DNA of 64,000 nucleotides, taken from the NCBI RefSeq assembly GCF_018612875.1, contig NZ_JAGGRI010000011.1, forward strand, positions 38,281 to 102,280, in the 5' to 3' direction. Below, piece by piece: positions 39,054-47,567 of this stretch. The notes under the pieces are model-generated. The model did no database searches, was not told where the DNA came from, and was given only the letters and a program-made list of their open reading frames with translations. Every line of letters starts with the position of its first letter. Position 1 is the stretch's first letter. A program made the translations under genes and the position numbers. The stretch is from Lysobacter sp. ISL-50. Lineage in GTDB: Bacteria; Pseudomonadota; Gammaproteobacteria; Xanthomonadales; Xanthomonadaceae.

Positions 39054-39728
39054 TCATACGCCGAGCCGGTAACCGGCGCCGCGCACGGTGTGCAGCAGCG
39101 GGCGCGGATAGCCTTGATCGATCTTCTGGCGCAGGCGGCTGATGTGCACGTCGATGACGTTGGTCTGCGGGTCGAAGTGATAGTCCCACACCGCTTCCAG
39201 CAGCATGGTGCGGGTGACCACGCGTTCGGCCTGGCGCATCAGGTATTCCAGCAGGCGGAATTCGCGCGGTTGCAATTCGATGCGCTTGTCGCCGCGGCGG
39301 GCTTCGCGGCTGAGCAGATCCAGTTCCAGATCGGCCACGCGCAGGCGGGTGGGCTCGCTGCCGCCGGAACTGCCGCGACGCAGCACGCTGTCCAGGCGCG
39401 CGCTGAGTTCGGCGTAGGCGAAGGGTTTGACCAGATAGTCGTCGGCGCCGGCGCGCAGGCCCTCGACCCGGTGATCGACTTCGCCCAGCGCGGTCAGCAG
39501 CAGCACCGGCGTGCGATTGCCGGCGCCGCGCAGGGTCTGCAGCAGAGTCAGGCCGTCGAGCGCCGGCAGCATGCGATCGAGCACGATCGCATCCACGTTC
39601 TCGGTGGTGGCCAGGAACAGGCCGTCCTTGCCGTTGTCGGCGAGATCGACGGTGTGCCCGTCCTCGCGCAGGCCCTTGGCGATGAAGGCGGCGGTGTGGG
39701 GATCGTCTTCGACGAGCAGGACGCGCAT
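39054..39728 (-). CDS. OmpR/PhoB-family response regulator
   Basis: 224 residues from the ATG at 39728 (MRVLLVEDDPHTAAFIAKGL). The receiver domain has acidic pocket EDD, phospho-acceptor Asp in AIVLDRMLPALDG, and the KPFAYAEL lysine. The C-terminal winged helix ends TNVIDVHISRLRQKID...VRGAGYRLGV. It is the partner of the kinase gene 52 nt downstream. Confidence 0.94.
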   Translation of the reverse strand: MRVLLVEDDPHTAAFIAKGLREDGHTVDLADNGKDGLFLATTENVDAIVLDRMLPALDGLTLLQTLRGAGNRTPVLLLTALGEVDHRVEGLRAGADDYLVKPFAYAELSARLDSVLRRGSSGGSEPTRLRVADLELDLLSREARRGDKRIELQPREFRLLEYLMRQAERVVTRTMLLEAVWDYHFDPQTNVIDVHISRLRQKIDQGYPRPLLHTVRGAGYRLGV

Positions 39729-39777
39729 GCCGACTCCGGATCGCGATGGTGCGTGAGGTGGCGGGGACAGGATAAGG

Positions 39778-39896
39778 GCGGGAATGGGGAATCGGGAATC
39801 GGGAATCGGAAAAGCCAAGCCAAAACCGGGAATGCCTGTCCTCGCCGGGCTTTTTTCGATTCCCGATTCCCGATTCCCGAATCCCGAATCCCGGAA
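39778..39896. repeat. AATCCC-type inverted repeat, copy 3
   Basis: Arms GGGAATGGGGAATCGGGAAT and GATTCCCGATTCCCGATTCC about 35 nt apart, each made of 7-nt GATTCCC units. It can form a very long hairpin between the response-regulator start and the terminator at 39894. Confidence 0.85.
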
Positions 39897-39933
39897 AAAA
39901 GATACCCCGCCGGCTCACACCGGCGGGGTATCG
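39894..39933 (-). terminator. Rho-independent terminator of the small exported protein
   Basis: On the minus strand GATACCCCGCCGG-TGTGAG-CCGGCGGGGTATC followed by TTTTTT, about 50 nt after the stop of the 64-residue gene. It separates that gene from the two-component genes. Confidence 0.92.
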
Positions 39934-39982
39934 CCCCCACGCCGACGATGCGTGGGGCTCGGGGGAGCAGGCTCGCGAAGGA

Positions 39983-40177
39983 TCAGTTCGATGCCGGCGC
40001 CGCGTCCGCAGCCGCGGCGGCCTTGGGTGCCACAGCCTTCTTGGCCTTGTGATGCTTGTGCTTGACGGTCTTGGCGGCCGGCGCGGCGGCCGAAGTGGTC
40101 GTGGCCGGCGCGGCAGCGAAGGCGGAACCGGCGAACGCGGTGAGAGCGACGGCGATCAGAGCGTTGCGGACGTTCAT
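39983..40177 (-). CDS. Small exported His/Lys/Ala-rich protein
   Basis: 64 residues with a clear signal peptide (MNVRNALIAVALTAFAGSAFA). The mature part is a low-complexity Ala/Lys stretch with KTVKHKHHKAKKA in the middle. It resembles the composition of acid-shock (Asr-like) proteins but I see no specific motif. It has its own terminator and lies upstream of the two-component genes, which could regulate it. Function unknown. Confidence 0.75.
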   Translation of the reverse strand: MNVRNALIAVALTAFAGSAFAAAPATTTSAAAPAAKTVKHKHHKAKKAVAPKAAAAADAAPASN

Positions 40178-40370
40178 GTGAGGCTCCTGGGAAACGTTTG
40201 GGTGGGAGGTCTGGCCGGTGGGGTGGGCCCCATCGCGAAGTCAGATTGCTCCCGCCGCCCTGCCCCGGGCCTTTCCGGCGGATGAACTTTTTTTAATGTG
40301 GGGGGTTGGAATGGCGACGGCGGGTTTGCCGCTGGGGGCTGTGCCATGGCCCGCTCAAGATCGCCAGTCC

Positions 40371-40400
40371 GTCATTCCCGCGAACGCGGGAATGACGAGC
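40371..40400. repeat. ATTCCCGCG-type palindrome, single copy
   Basis: GTCATTCCCGCG-AA-CGCGGGAATGAC, the same family as the pair at 16880-16975. It lies about 100 nt downstream of trpE; 40178-40497 otherwise has no gene. Confidence 0.85.
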
Positions 40401-40497
40401 AAGAGCGCAGCGACACTCGAAGCCGCGACTGCGATTAGCGGATGACGCCGCCGACTCAGGCGAGCGTCATCGCTTCATGGCGCGATCGCTCCGAACC

Positions 40498-41988
40498 TCA
40501 GAGCCCGCGAGCCGCCTCGGCCACCGCGCGGAACAGCGCGCGGCCCTTGCTCATCGTCTCTTCCCATTCCTTCTGCGGGTCGGAGTCGTAGACGATACCT
40601 GCGCCGGCCTGCACGTGCAGGCGGCCGTCCTGGATGACCGCGGTGCGGATCGCGATCGCGGTGTCGGCGTCGCCGTGCCAGCCGATGTAGCCGACCGCGC
40701 CGGAGTAGACGTTGCGCTTGACCGGCTCGAACTCGCGGATCACTTCCAGCGCGCGGATCTTCGGCGCGCCGCTGACGGTGCCGGCCGGGAACGTCGCGCG
40801 CAGCACGTCCATGTAGCTCATGTCCGCCTTCAGCTTGCCGGTGACTTCGCTGACGATGTGCATGACGTGGCTGTAGCGCTCGATGCCGAACTGTTCGCCG
40901 ACCTCGACCGTGCCCGGCAGCGATACGCGGCCGACGTCGTTGCGGCCCAGGTCGATCAGCATCAGGTGCTCGGCGCGCTCCTTCGGATCGGCCAGCAATT
41001 CGGCTTCCAGCGCGTGGTCTTCCTCCACCGTCTTGCCGCGCGGGCGGGTGCCGGCGATCGGACGCACGGTGACTTCGCCGTCCTGCAGGCGCACCAGGAT
41101 TTCCGGCGACGAACCGACCACCTGAGTGCCGCCGACATCGAGGAAATACATGTATGGCGACGGGTTCAAGGCGCGCAGCGCGCGGTACACATCGACCGGG
41201 CGCGCCTTGAACGGCACGCTGAGCCGCTGAGACAGCACCACCTGGAAGATGTCGCCGGCGCGGATCAGTTCCTTGGATTTCTCCACCGCGTCGATGAAGC
41301 CTTCGCGGGTGAAGCCGGAAACGAAGTCGCCTTCCTCCAGGCCCGCCGGATCGAGCGTTTCCGGATAGCTGGCGCCGCCGATGCGCAGGCGATGCACCAG
41401 TTGATCCAGGCGACGGTTGGCGCGCGCATAGGCCTGCGGTTCGCGCGGATCGGCGTGGACGATCAGGTACAGCCGGCCCTTGAGGTTGTCGAATACCGCG
41501 ATTTCCTCGCTCTGCATCAGCAGGATATCGGGCGTGCCGAGCTCATCGGGCTTGTGCGCGCCGTCCGGCCCCGGGCCGGCCAGGCGCTTTTCGATGTACT
41601 GGATGCACTCGAAGCCGAACCAGCCGACCAGGCCGCCGGTGAATCCGGGCAGGCCGTCGATCTTCGGCACGCGGTATTCGGTGCGCAGGCGTTCGACTTC
41701 GGCGAAGGGGTCTTCGACCACGCGGCTTTCGATCAGCTCGCCGTGCTCGCTGACGAACAAGGTGTGGCCGGCGAAGGCGTACACGCGCTGCGCGGGCAGG
41801 CCGATGATCGAGTAACGGCCGAAGCGTTCGCCGCCTTCGACCGATTCGAACAGGTAGGTGTGCGGGCCGTCGGCGAGTTTGAGATAGACCGACAGCGGCG
41901 TATCGAGGTCGGACAGGACCTCGCGCACGACGGGGATGCGGGTGTAGCCGTTAGCGGCCTGTTGCTGGAAGAGTTCGTGCGAAATCAC
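40498..41988 (-). CDS. trpE: Anthranilate synthase component I
   Basis: 496 residues, starting with GTG at 41988 behind AAGGAA. The chorismate-binding core has [21 protein letters not shown], the SSPEILVRL and [10 protein letters not shown] motifs and the final [11 protein letters not shown]. The N-terminal part includes the [18 protein letters not shown] tryptophan-binding site (here [14 protein letters not shown]), so feedback inhibition should be intact. Its start is overlapped out of frame by the end of the leader frame 41951-42094 with the Trp cluster GWRWW. Confidence 0.97.
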   Translation of the reverse strand: MISHELFQQQAANGYTRIPVVREVLSDLDTPLSVYLKLADGPHTYLFESVEGGERFGRYSIIGLPAQRVYAFAGHTLFVSEHGELIESRVVEDPFAEVERLRTEYRVPKIDGLPGFTGGLVGWFGFECIQYIEKRLAGPGPDGAHKPDELGTPDILLMQSEEIAVFDNLKGRLYLIVHADPREPQAYARANRRLDQLVHRLRIGGASYPETLDPAGLEEGDFVSGFTREGFIDAVEKSKELIRAGDIFQVVLSQRLSVPFKARPVDVYRALRALNPSPYMYFLDVGGTQVVGSSPEILVRLQDGEVTVRPIAGTRPRGKTVEEDHALEAELLADPKERAEHLMLIDLGRNDVGRVSLPGTVEVGEQFGIERYSHVMHIVSEVTGKLKADMSYMDVLRATFPAGTVSGAPKIRALEVIREFEPVKRNVYSGAVGYIGWHGDADTAIAIRTAVIQDGRLHVQAGAGIVYDSDPQKEWEETMSKGRALFRAVAEAARGL

Positions 41989-42094
41989 GCGGCGGTTCCT
42001 TCATGGACGAGTGGGCAGGAGCGACGATGGCCGACGGCCACCATCGCCAACCCACGTCGGCACAGAGGAAATGCGGGTTCGCCCAGGCTTTCAT
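41951..42094 (-). CDS. Predicted tryptophan leader peptide overlapping the trpE start
   Basis: A 47-codon frame from ATG 42094 to TAA 41951. Residues 15-19 read GWRWW (TGG CGA TGG TGG), plus one more Trp at residue 4. Against the trpG leader it shares A-x-P-H near the start and GWRWWxSAxV in the middle and has the same length, so the two look homologous. Its last 38 nt lie inside trpE in another frame and it covers the trpE ribosome-binding site. Stalling at the Trp codons would leave that site free, while full translation would pass over it. This suggests translational control, which is inference. Confidence 0.75.
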   Translation of the reverse strand: MKAWANPHFLCADVGWRWWPSAIVAPAHSSMKEPPRDFARTLPATGR

Positions 42095-42101
42095 GCCGGT
42101 A

Positions 42102-42109
42102 ACTGTAAC
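42102..42109 (-). promoter_or_regulatory. GTTACAGT element shared by both trp leaders (trpE copy)
   Basis: Minus-strand GTTACAGT with TACAGT as possible -10 box, ending 7 nt before the trpE leader ATG at 42094. It is identical to the 8-mer before the trpG leader. Confidence 0.6.
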
Positions 42110-42135
42110 TGCTTCGCAGGCGCGGCGCGACGGGG

Positions 42136-43122
42136 TCAGGCGCCCGGATCGTCGGCCGCGGCGGTCGCACCGGCGGCGACGGCAGCGTGCGCGACCGCCG
42201 ACAGCAGCGGACAGTCGGCCGGCAGGTGCATGCGCACGCGCGCCGGGATGCAGTCGATGCGGAAGTGATGCGACTGGACCGGTTCGCCGTCGAGGTTGAG
42301 GGTCAGCGACTTCGGCGATTCGATCTCGACCCAGCGCAGTTGCGCGCGCGTGGCGACGCGGTCCAGCGCGGCGTGCTTGCCTTGCGTGAGCAAGGTGCGC
42401 GCGGTCGCGCCGACTTCGCCGGACAGATCCGGAACCACGGTCACATCGAGCAGGCCGTCGTCGATCAGGGCGTCCGGACACAACACCTGGCCGCCGCCGG
42501 CCTGCTTGCCGTTGCCGATGCCCAGGGCGATGAACTCGCCTTCCCATTCGAAATCCTCGCCGTGCAGGCGCGCGCGGATCGGCTCGATCTTGCCGAGTTT
42601 GGAGATGCCGGTGACCAGATACGCCAGCCCACCCAACATCTTCTTCAACCCCGCATCGGTTTCGATCGTGACCTGCGTGCCGAACCCGCCGCTGGCCAGA
42701 TTGGCGGCCCAGTGCAGGCCGTCGGGCGCCTGCAGCCGGATCAGGTCGATCGGCCGCGGCGGCTGGCGATGGATCAGATCCAGCGCCAGCGCCGGATCGG
42801 CCGGAATCAGCGCGGCGCTGGCGAAATCGTTCGCGGTGCCGAGCGGAACCAGACCGAGACTGGGCAGCGCGTCGGCCGGTTCGTCGCGATGCGCCAGCGT
42901 GGTCGCCACTTCGCTCAGCGTGCCGTCGCCGCCGGCGGCGATGATCGTGCCGACTCCATCGGCGATGGCTTCGGCGACGTAGCGCTCGGCGTCGCCGCCT
43001 TCCCAGGTCACCCGCACATCCAGGGCGACGCCGCGGTCGCGCATCGCCGCCACCGCTTCGCGCAGGGCATCGTCGCCGGCCGATTTGCCGTTGAGGATTA
43101 AACGCCAGCGCGGTGAGCTCAT
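42136..43122 (-). CDS. yegS: YegS-like lipid kinase (DAGK catalytic family)
   Basis: 328 residues. The catalytic-domain signature [19 protein letters not shown] is at about 58-76, followed by [13 protein letters not shown], the nucleotide-binding loop typical of YegS, BmrU and eukaryotic DAG kinases. The C-terminal beta domain includes the [14 protein letters not shown] stretch. It probably phosphorylates a membrane lipid such as phosphatidylglycerol or diacylglycerol at the cytoplasmic face. Confidence 0.93.
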   Translation of the reverse strand: MSSPRWRLILNGKSAGDDALREAVAAMRDRGVALDVRVTWEGGDAERYVAEAIADGVGTIIAAGGDGTLSEVATTLAHRDEPADALPSLGLVPLGTANDFASAALIPADPALALDLIHRQPPRPIDLIRLQAPDGLHWAANLASGGFGTQVTIETDAGLKKMLGGLAYLVTGISKLGKIEPIRARLHGEDFEWEGEFIALGIGNGKQAGGGQVLCPDALIDDGLLDVTVVPDLSGEVGATARTLLTQGKHAALDRVATRAQLRWVEIESPKSLTLNLDGEPVQSHHFRIDCIPARVRMHLPADCPLLSAVAHAAVAAGATAAADDPGA

Positions 43123-43205
43123 GAGTCGCCGATCCGTCGGTTATGCAGGGCCCGCGAGGCTAACAGCCGCCGCCGTCGGCGCAGGTGAATGTACGAATGC
43201 GCAAA

Positions 43206-43330
43206 ACCTGTCACACACCTGTCATGGCCGATCCGGAATATGGGAGGCCATATCAGGGACGACGGGCGGAGGCTGGATTGCCTCCAAATATTCCAGGAAC
43301 GCGGGCCGCAAGGTCCGCGTTCTTTTGTTT
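43206..43330 (+). ncRNA. Candidate GGA-rich small RNA (CsrA/RsmA-sequestering type)
   Basis: No protein gene lies on this strand here, yet 43297-43322 forms a terminator hairpin (GAACGCGGGCC-GCAA-GGTCCGCGTTC) followed by TTTTGTTT. Upstream are two more stems: ATATGG/CCATAT closing GAGG (43238-43253) and GGAGGC/GCCTCC closing TGGATT (43268-43285). Six GGA motifs lie within about 65 nt, some in loops or in AGGGA/AGGA contexts, the hallmark of RsmX/Y/Z and CsrB-like RNAs that titrate CsrA/RsmA. A direct repeat ACCTGTCA-CAC-ACCTGTCA at 43206-43224 (11-nt period) could be a regulator site. The exact 5' end is unknown. Confidence 0.5.
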
Positions 43331-43350
43331 GTGGCGGCCATCGCGCAAAG

Positions 43351-43446
43351 CCCTTGTGGGAGGGCCTTCAGGCCCGATGCTTTTCTTTCCGATCGTCGCG
43401 ATCTGAAAGAAAAGCATCGGGCCTGAAGGCCCTCCTACAAAAAACC
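43351..43446. repeat. REP-like palindrome, copy 5
   Basis: TTGTGGGAGGGCCTTCAGGC and the near-perfect inverse GCCTGAAGGCCCTCCTACAA with a short spacer around GATGCTTTTCTTTC. It is the most symmetric copy in the window and lies just before the rraA stop. Confidence 0.88.
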
Positions 43447-43456
43447 GCCGCTCGCC

Positions 43457-43930
43457 TCAGCGCAACCGCTCGCGCGCCAACACCACGCCATCCTCATCCG
43501 CGCACAGCCACTCGCCCGGCCGGATCGTCGCCCCGCCGAATTCGACCTCGACATCGCGCAACCCCTGGCCGCGCTTGTCGGTCTTGCGCGGGCAGGTGCC
43601 CAACGCCTTGACGCCCAGTTCCATCGCGCCGATCGCGCCGCTGTCGCGGATCGCGCCGAACACGATCACCCCGGCCCAACCGTTCTCGACCGCCTTGGCC
43701 GCGAGCAGATCGCCGAGCATCGCCCGCCGCAGCGAGCCGCCGCCGTCGATCACCAGCACCCGGCCGTTGCCGGCTTCGGCCACCGCCTCGCGGACCAGGG
43801 CGTTGTCTTCGTAGGCCTTGATGGTGCTGACGATGCCGTCGAAGGCGATGCGGCCGCCGTAGTCGCGCAGCGGCAGTTCGAGCACGCGCACTTGCGCTTC
43901 GTGGAGGTCGCACAGGTCGCAGGTGTTCAT
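43457..43930 (-). CDS. rraA: RraA family protein (regulator of RNase E activity A)
   Basis: 157 residues from the ATG at 43930 (MNTCDLCDLHEAQVRVLE). The RraA core GNGRVLVIDGGGSLRRAMLGDLLAAKAVENGWAG and VIVFGAIRDS is intact. E. coli RraA binds RNase E; other members are 4-hydroxy-4-methyl-2-oxoglutarate aldolases or methyltransferase-like relics, and the CDLHEA start is compatible with either. Xanthomonad RraA homologues with the G-x20-R-D pattern (here GDLLAAKAVENGWAGVIVFGAIRD) can have the aldolase active site, so the function is not settled. Confidence 0.85.
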   Translation of the reverse strand: MNTCDLCDLHEAQVRVLELPLRDYGGRIAFDGIVSTIKAYEDNALVREAVAEAGNGRVLVIDGGGSLRRAMLGDLLAAKAVENGWAGVIVFGAIRDSGAIGAMELGVKALGTCPRKTDKRGQGLRDVEVEFGGATIRPGEWLCADEDGVVLARERLR

Positions 43931-44089
43931 CCGGATTCTCCGCCGATGGCCGTTCACCGCAGCGACGGTGGTACGTCGATCCGCGGCGTTCGTCAAAGAT
44001 AACGGAACCGCCGGTGACGGTCGTGCGCGGAAAATCCCCCCGATCGGCCTGAAAGACCGGCCCGAACCCCGGGCCGGCCGGTACTCAGG

Positions 44090-46615
44090 TCATTCGTTGC
44101 CGTACCAGGAAACGGCGGCCGGAGCCGAGATCAGGCTGCCGTCCTGGCCGGTCCAGGACGACCACACACCGCGATCCCACTCGCAGACCATCGGCTTTTT
44201 GTTCTCGTCGACCGCCACCAGGGTCAATCGATTGGCATGCCACGAAGCCACCGCCGGTCCCTGCCCCGCCACACCGCCGCGCGACGCCCACGGCTGCCAG
44301 CCGTTGTCGTGGCTGCGCTGCCATATCTGCTTGTTGGCGCCGAGCGCGAACACATCCATCTTGCCGTCGCCCCGCGACACCGCCGCCGGCGTCGATACCA
44401 GGGCCTGCCCTGGCCCGCCCAGCGACACCCAGCCCGACCAGGTTCCGGCGGTCCACTGGTTGTTCCACAGCGCATCGTCCAGACCGATGGCGAACACGGT
44501 CATCTCCTGGCTGTTCCAGGACGACACGGCCGGACCCGACTTGAAACCGCCACCCAGCGACTGCCAACTGCCCCATGAGGTGCCGTCGTGCGTGAGGCGC
44601 CAGATCTCGAAGTCGCTGCCGTTGCTGGTCCGCGCGAACACGTCGGTGGTCACGCCGTCACGGCTGATCGCCGCCGGGTTCGAGGTCAGCGTGCGACCGG
44701 CTGGCGCGCCCAGGTGGGTCCAGCCCAACCAGGCCGAGCCGTTCCACAGGTTCTGATACAGATGACTGTCCAGACCGACCGCGAACAAGGAAAGCCGGTT
44801 CGCCGCCTTCGAAGTCACCGCGGGCGCGAACAGGAAGCCGCCTCCGAGCCCCTGCCAATCCTGCCAGACCCCGCCGACTCTCGATCGCCAGTACATGCCA
44901 TTGTCCAGGCCGAGCGCGAACACATCGGTGCGGTTGCGGCTGCGCAGGCGTTCTAGCACGTTGCGGGTGATCTGCTTGGCCGGCTCGCTTTCCAGTTGCG
45001 TGTTGAACGGCACGCCGTTGGCATCGGGATACACGACCGGATCGGCATTGTAGTTATCGACGCCCCAGCTCCATTGGATCGAGCCCGATGCGAACACGGT
45101 GGCGCCCGATGCAACATCGTGGGTGGTGGTGTGCGCGATCGTGCTGTTGTCGATGGAGTGGGTTTGCGACGCGCCGATCGTCTTGATTCCAGGGCGCCGG
45201 TCCGCGATGTTTTCGGGAAGGCTGTCGACCTCATAGCCCATCAGCGCGCGCAAATGATCGCTGTGTTGCAGACCAGTGTCCTGAGTCACCCAGGTGCCGG
45301 CGTCATCGACGACGAAATCGGCACTGTAGTAATCCGTCGGGTTACCCGTCGGTGTTCCCGCCGATCCTTTAGGTTGATCGAGATGGGAACGGAAGGCGAC
45401 GCCAAGCAACCAATGCTCCGGCCTGGGCACAGGCAACTCTCTGAAGGGCATCGTGGCGTTGGCCGGGCAGTCGCCAGTCGTGGACGACGCGCAGGGATCG
45501 GCAGCGCTTTTGTAAGACACCACCACGCGATCTGCGCCGCCAGCACCGGCCTCGAAACGAATCTGGATGAAGCAGGTATTGGCCGAGAAAAATCCGAGAT
45601 TGACCCCAGCATCCCGCGCCGCCTCCACATGATCGCGCATCGATTTGGACCAATACTCGTCGTGCCCCACCGACAGGAAGCCGCGATGGTTCAACAGCAC
45701 ACTGGCGGATCGATGCACATCAACATTGGTGGCATAAGTAACGTCGTAGCCTTCGCGTTCGAGAAAGCGGACGAAGTTGTATTCCTGGCCACGACCGCTG
45801 GTGAAGTGCGTATGGTTGAGCGTGGTCAGGAATTCACCGGCACCCACGCCGTACTTGCCGGCTTCGCGACCGGAGACTATCGCATTCGCGGGCGCTCCAT
45901 TGTCGAGGTATGACGGATTTTCGCGAATCCCATACGGCCGATCGAACGATATTTTTCGGGCGTATATGCCACTCTCCCCCGTGGGATTTGCATCCGGAAA
46001 CGGACTTGAGTTGCCATAGCTGGATTTACCGCCGGCCAGTGCACCGGGCCAGTTGTTGTACGACTGATAGGTCGTCACGCTCTGCTGAAACAAATAATCC
46101 GAAGCGCGCGCATCGTCGCGGATCGCGAACACGACGTAGCTCTGCTTGGCCTGCGGCTGTTGCGCGCCGTCGGCGACGATGGTCACCCGCGCCAGATAAA
46201 TGCCGCTGACCCAATCCGCATCGGTCGTGAACGCGGTCGACAGGCGATACGACTCCTGCCACTGGCATTCGATCAGGCCGAATTCCGCGTAAGCGGGATT
46301 GGATGCATCCAACACCGGCATCGGTTGCGCGTAACCGGGCAATTGTTGCGGCCCGAACACCCTGCGCGCGCCGGCGCCGGCGTACCACCCCATGCGGAAC
46401 ACTTCCAGCGTATAACGCGGGCAATTCGCGCCCGGCGCGCTGCAGTTGGTGCCGGGCGCCGCACCGTTGCCCATGTTGACGAAGAACACCACCTCTTCGC
46501 CGCGGTTGTAGCTGGTCTTGGAGGCGTAACCCTCGATCTCACGCGCGGTGGCGGGATCGGTGAGCGGCCAATCGGAATGGCCGGGGCGTTGGTTTTCCTG
46601 CTGAACTCGATTCAT
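44090..46615 (-). CDS. N,N-dimethylformamidase beta-like protein fused to a PLL-type lectin propeller
   Basis: 841 residues from the ATG at 46615, with GGAG 6 nt upstream. Residues about 1-510 resemble the large subunit of N,N-dimethylformamidase (IEGYASKTSYNRGEEVVFFV ... YRLSTAFTTDADWVSGIYLARV ... LSVGHDEYWSKSMRDHVEAA). Residues about 540-841 hold six or seven repeats of about 47 residues such as TDVFALGLDNGMYWRS...W.DWQGLGGGF, the pattern of PLL fucose-binding beta-propellers. I see no signal peptide or membrane segment. It could act on a glycan-attached amide or be a secreted effector exported by a non-Sec route; both are guesses. It is monocistronic. Confidence 0.8.
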   Translation of the reverse strand: MNRVQQENQRPGHSDWPLTDPATAREIEGYASKTSYNRGEEVVFFVNMGNGAAPGTNCSAPGANCPRYTLEVFRMGWYAGAGARRVFGPQQLPGYAQPMPVLDASNPAYAEFGLIECQWQESYRLSTAFTTDADWVSGIYLARVTIVADGAQQPQAKQSYVVFAIRDDARASDYLFQQSVTTYQSYNNWPGALAGGKSSYGNSSPFPDANPTGESGIYARKISFDRPYGIRENPSYLDNGAPANAIVSGREAGKYGVGAGEFLTTLNHTHFTSGRGQEYNFVRFLEREGYDVTYATNVDVHRSASVLLNHRGFLSVGHDEYWSKSMRDHVEAARDAGVNLGFFSANTCFIQIRFEAGAGGADRVVVSYKSAADPCASSTTGDCPANATMPFRELPVPRPEHWLLGVAFRSHLDQPKGSAGTPTGNPTDYYSADFVVDDAGTWVTQDTGLQHSDHLRALMGYEVDSLPENIADRRPGIKTIGASQTHSIDNSTIAHTTTHDVASGATVFASGSIQWSWGVDNYNADPVVYPDANGVPFNTQLESEPAKQITRNVLERLRSRNRTDVFALGLDNGMYWRSRVGGVWQDWQGLGGGFLFAPAVTSKAANRLSLFAVGLDSHLYQNLWNGSAWLGWTHLGAPAGRTLTSNPAAISRDGVTTDVFARTSNGSDFEIWRLTHDGTSWGSWQSLGGGFKSGPAVSSWNSQEMTVFAIGLDDALWNNQWTAGTWSGWVSLGGPGQALVSTPAAVSRGDGKMDVFALGANKQIWQRSHDNGWQPWASRGGVAGQGPAVASWHANRLTLVAVDENKKPMVCEWDRGVWSSWTGQDGSLISAPAAVSWYGNE

Positions 46616-46740
46616 GAAAAGCTCCGTGGGTGGTACGGAGCTCACGTTACTCGCTTCGAATCTCGCTGGTTAAGAGCCGAAAACAAGTATTTTCGCTTGT
46701 TGTTTGACTCGGTATGGAACAGATGTGCCGAGTAGTTTCC

Positions 46741-47436
46741 TCAGGCACGCACCGCGGCCACCGCGTCCTTCATCCGCCGCACGATATCGCCATAGCCGTG
46801 CTGATCCGCCCCCGGCGCATTGAAGATCGCCGACCCCGCGACGAAGGTGTCGGCGCCGGCGGCGGCGATCTCGGCGATGTTGTCCGCCTTCACTCCGCCG
46901 TCGATTTCCAGCCGGATCGCGCGCCCGCTGTTGTCGATGCGCTCGCGCACGCGGCGCAGCTTGTCCAGCGCCGACGGGATGAAGCTCTGGCCGCCGAAGC
47001 CCGGGTTGACCGACATCAGCAGCACCAGATCCAGATCCTCCAGCACCCAGTCCAGCACTTCGATCGGCGTGGCCGGGTTCAACACCAGACCAGCGCCGCA
47101 ACCGTGCGACTTGATCAGCTGGATGGTGCGGTGCACGTGCAGGCTGGCTTCGGGATGGAAGCTGATGGTGCTGGCGCCGGCCTTGGCGAAGTCGGGGACG
47201 ATGCGATCGACCGGATCGACCATCAGGTGCACGTCGATCGGCGCGGTCACCCCGTGCTTGCGCAGCGCTTCGCAGACCAGCGGACCGATGGTCAGGTTGG
47301 GCACGTAATGGTTGTCCATCACATCGAAATGGACCCAGTCGGCGCCGGCCTTGAGCACGTTGTCCACTTCCTCGCCGAGCTTGGCGAAGTTGGCCGAAAG
47401 GATCGAAGGGGCGATGACGGTGGATTGCAGGGACAT
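46741..47436 (-). CDS. rpe: Ribulose-phosphate 3-epimerase
   Basis: 231 residues, a TIM barrel. The motif [17 protein letters not shown], the metal histidines in [13 protein letters not shown] and [23 protein letters not shown] and the terminal EIDGGV and VAGSAIF strands are all present. It interconverts ribulose 5-phosphate and xylulose 5-phosphate. It is preceded on its strand by a J-domain protein gene, with a long hairpin between them. Confidence 0.97.
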   Translation of the reverse strand: MSLQSTVIAPSILSANFAKLGEEVDNVLKAGADWVHFDVMDNHYVPNLTIGPLVCEALRKHGVTAPIDVHLMVDPVDRIVPDFAKAGASTISFHPEASLHVHRTIQLIKSHGCGAGLVLNPATPIEVLDWVLEDLDLVLLMSVNPGFGGQSFIPSALDKLRRVRERIDNSGRAIRLEIDGGVKADNIAEIAAAGADTFVAGSAIFNAPGADQHGYGDIVRRMKDAVAAVRA

Positions 47437-47480
47437 GGGGGCGGGCCGGACGGGACTGGCGGCTATTGTAAAAGCTCAGG

Positions 47481-47560
47481 AACGAGTGCACAGGAGTGAG
47501 GAGTGAGTAAAAGCGGCGAGACCGGGGCTTTTACTCACTCCTCACTCCTGTGCACTCGTT
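47481..47560. repeat. Perfect 34-bp inverted repeat between the J-domain gene and rpe
   Basis: Left arm 47481-47514 (begins AACGAGTGCACAGGAGTGAG) and right arm 47527-47560 (ends CTCCTGTGCACTCGTT) match with no mismatch over 34 bp around a 12-nt loop GGCGAGACCGGG. Inside are tandem GAGTGAG units. It starts 7 nt after the J-domain stop (minus strand) and ends 44 nt before rpe; it may end transcription, although no T-run follows. Confidence 0.9.
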
Positions 47561-47567
47561 TCTGGCT

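Noticed and set aside
41951..42547. A 198-codon frame ending in the trpE leader
   Set aside because: The upstream part overlaps yegS on the same strand in another frame and is Arg-rich; only the last 47 codons, after the GTTACAGT element, are taken as real.
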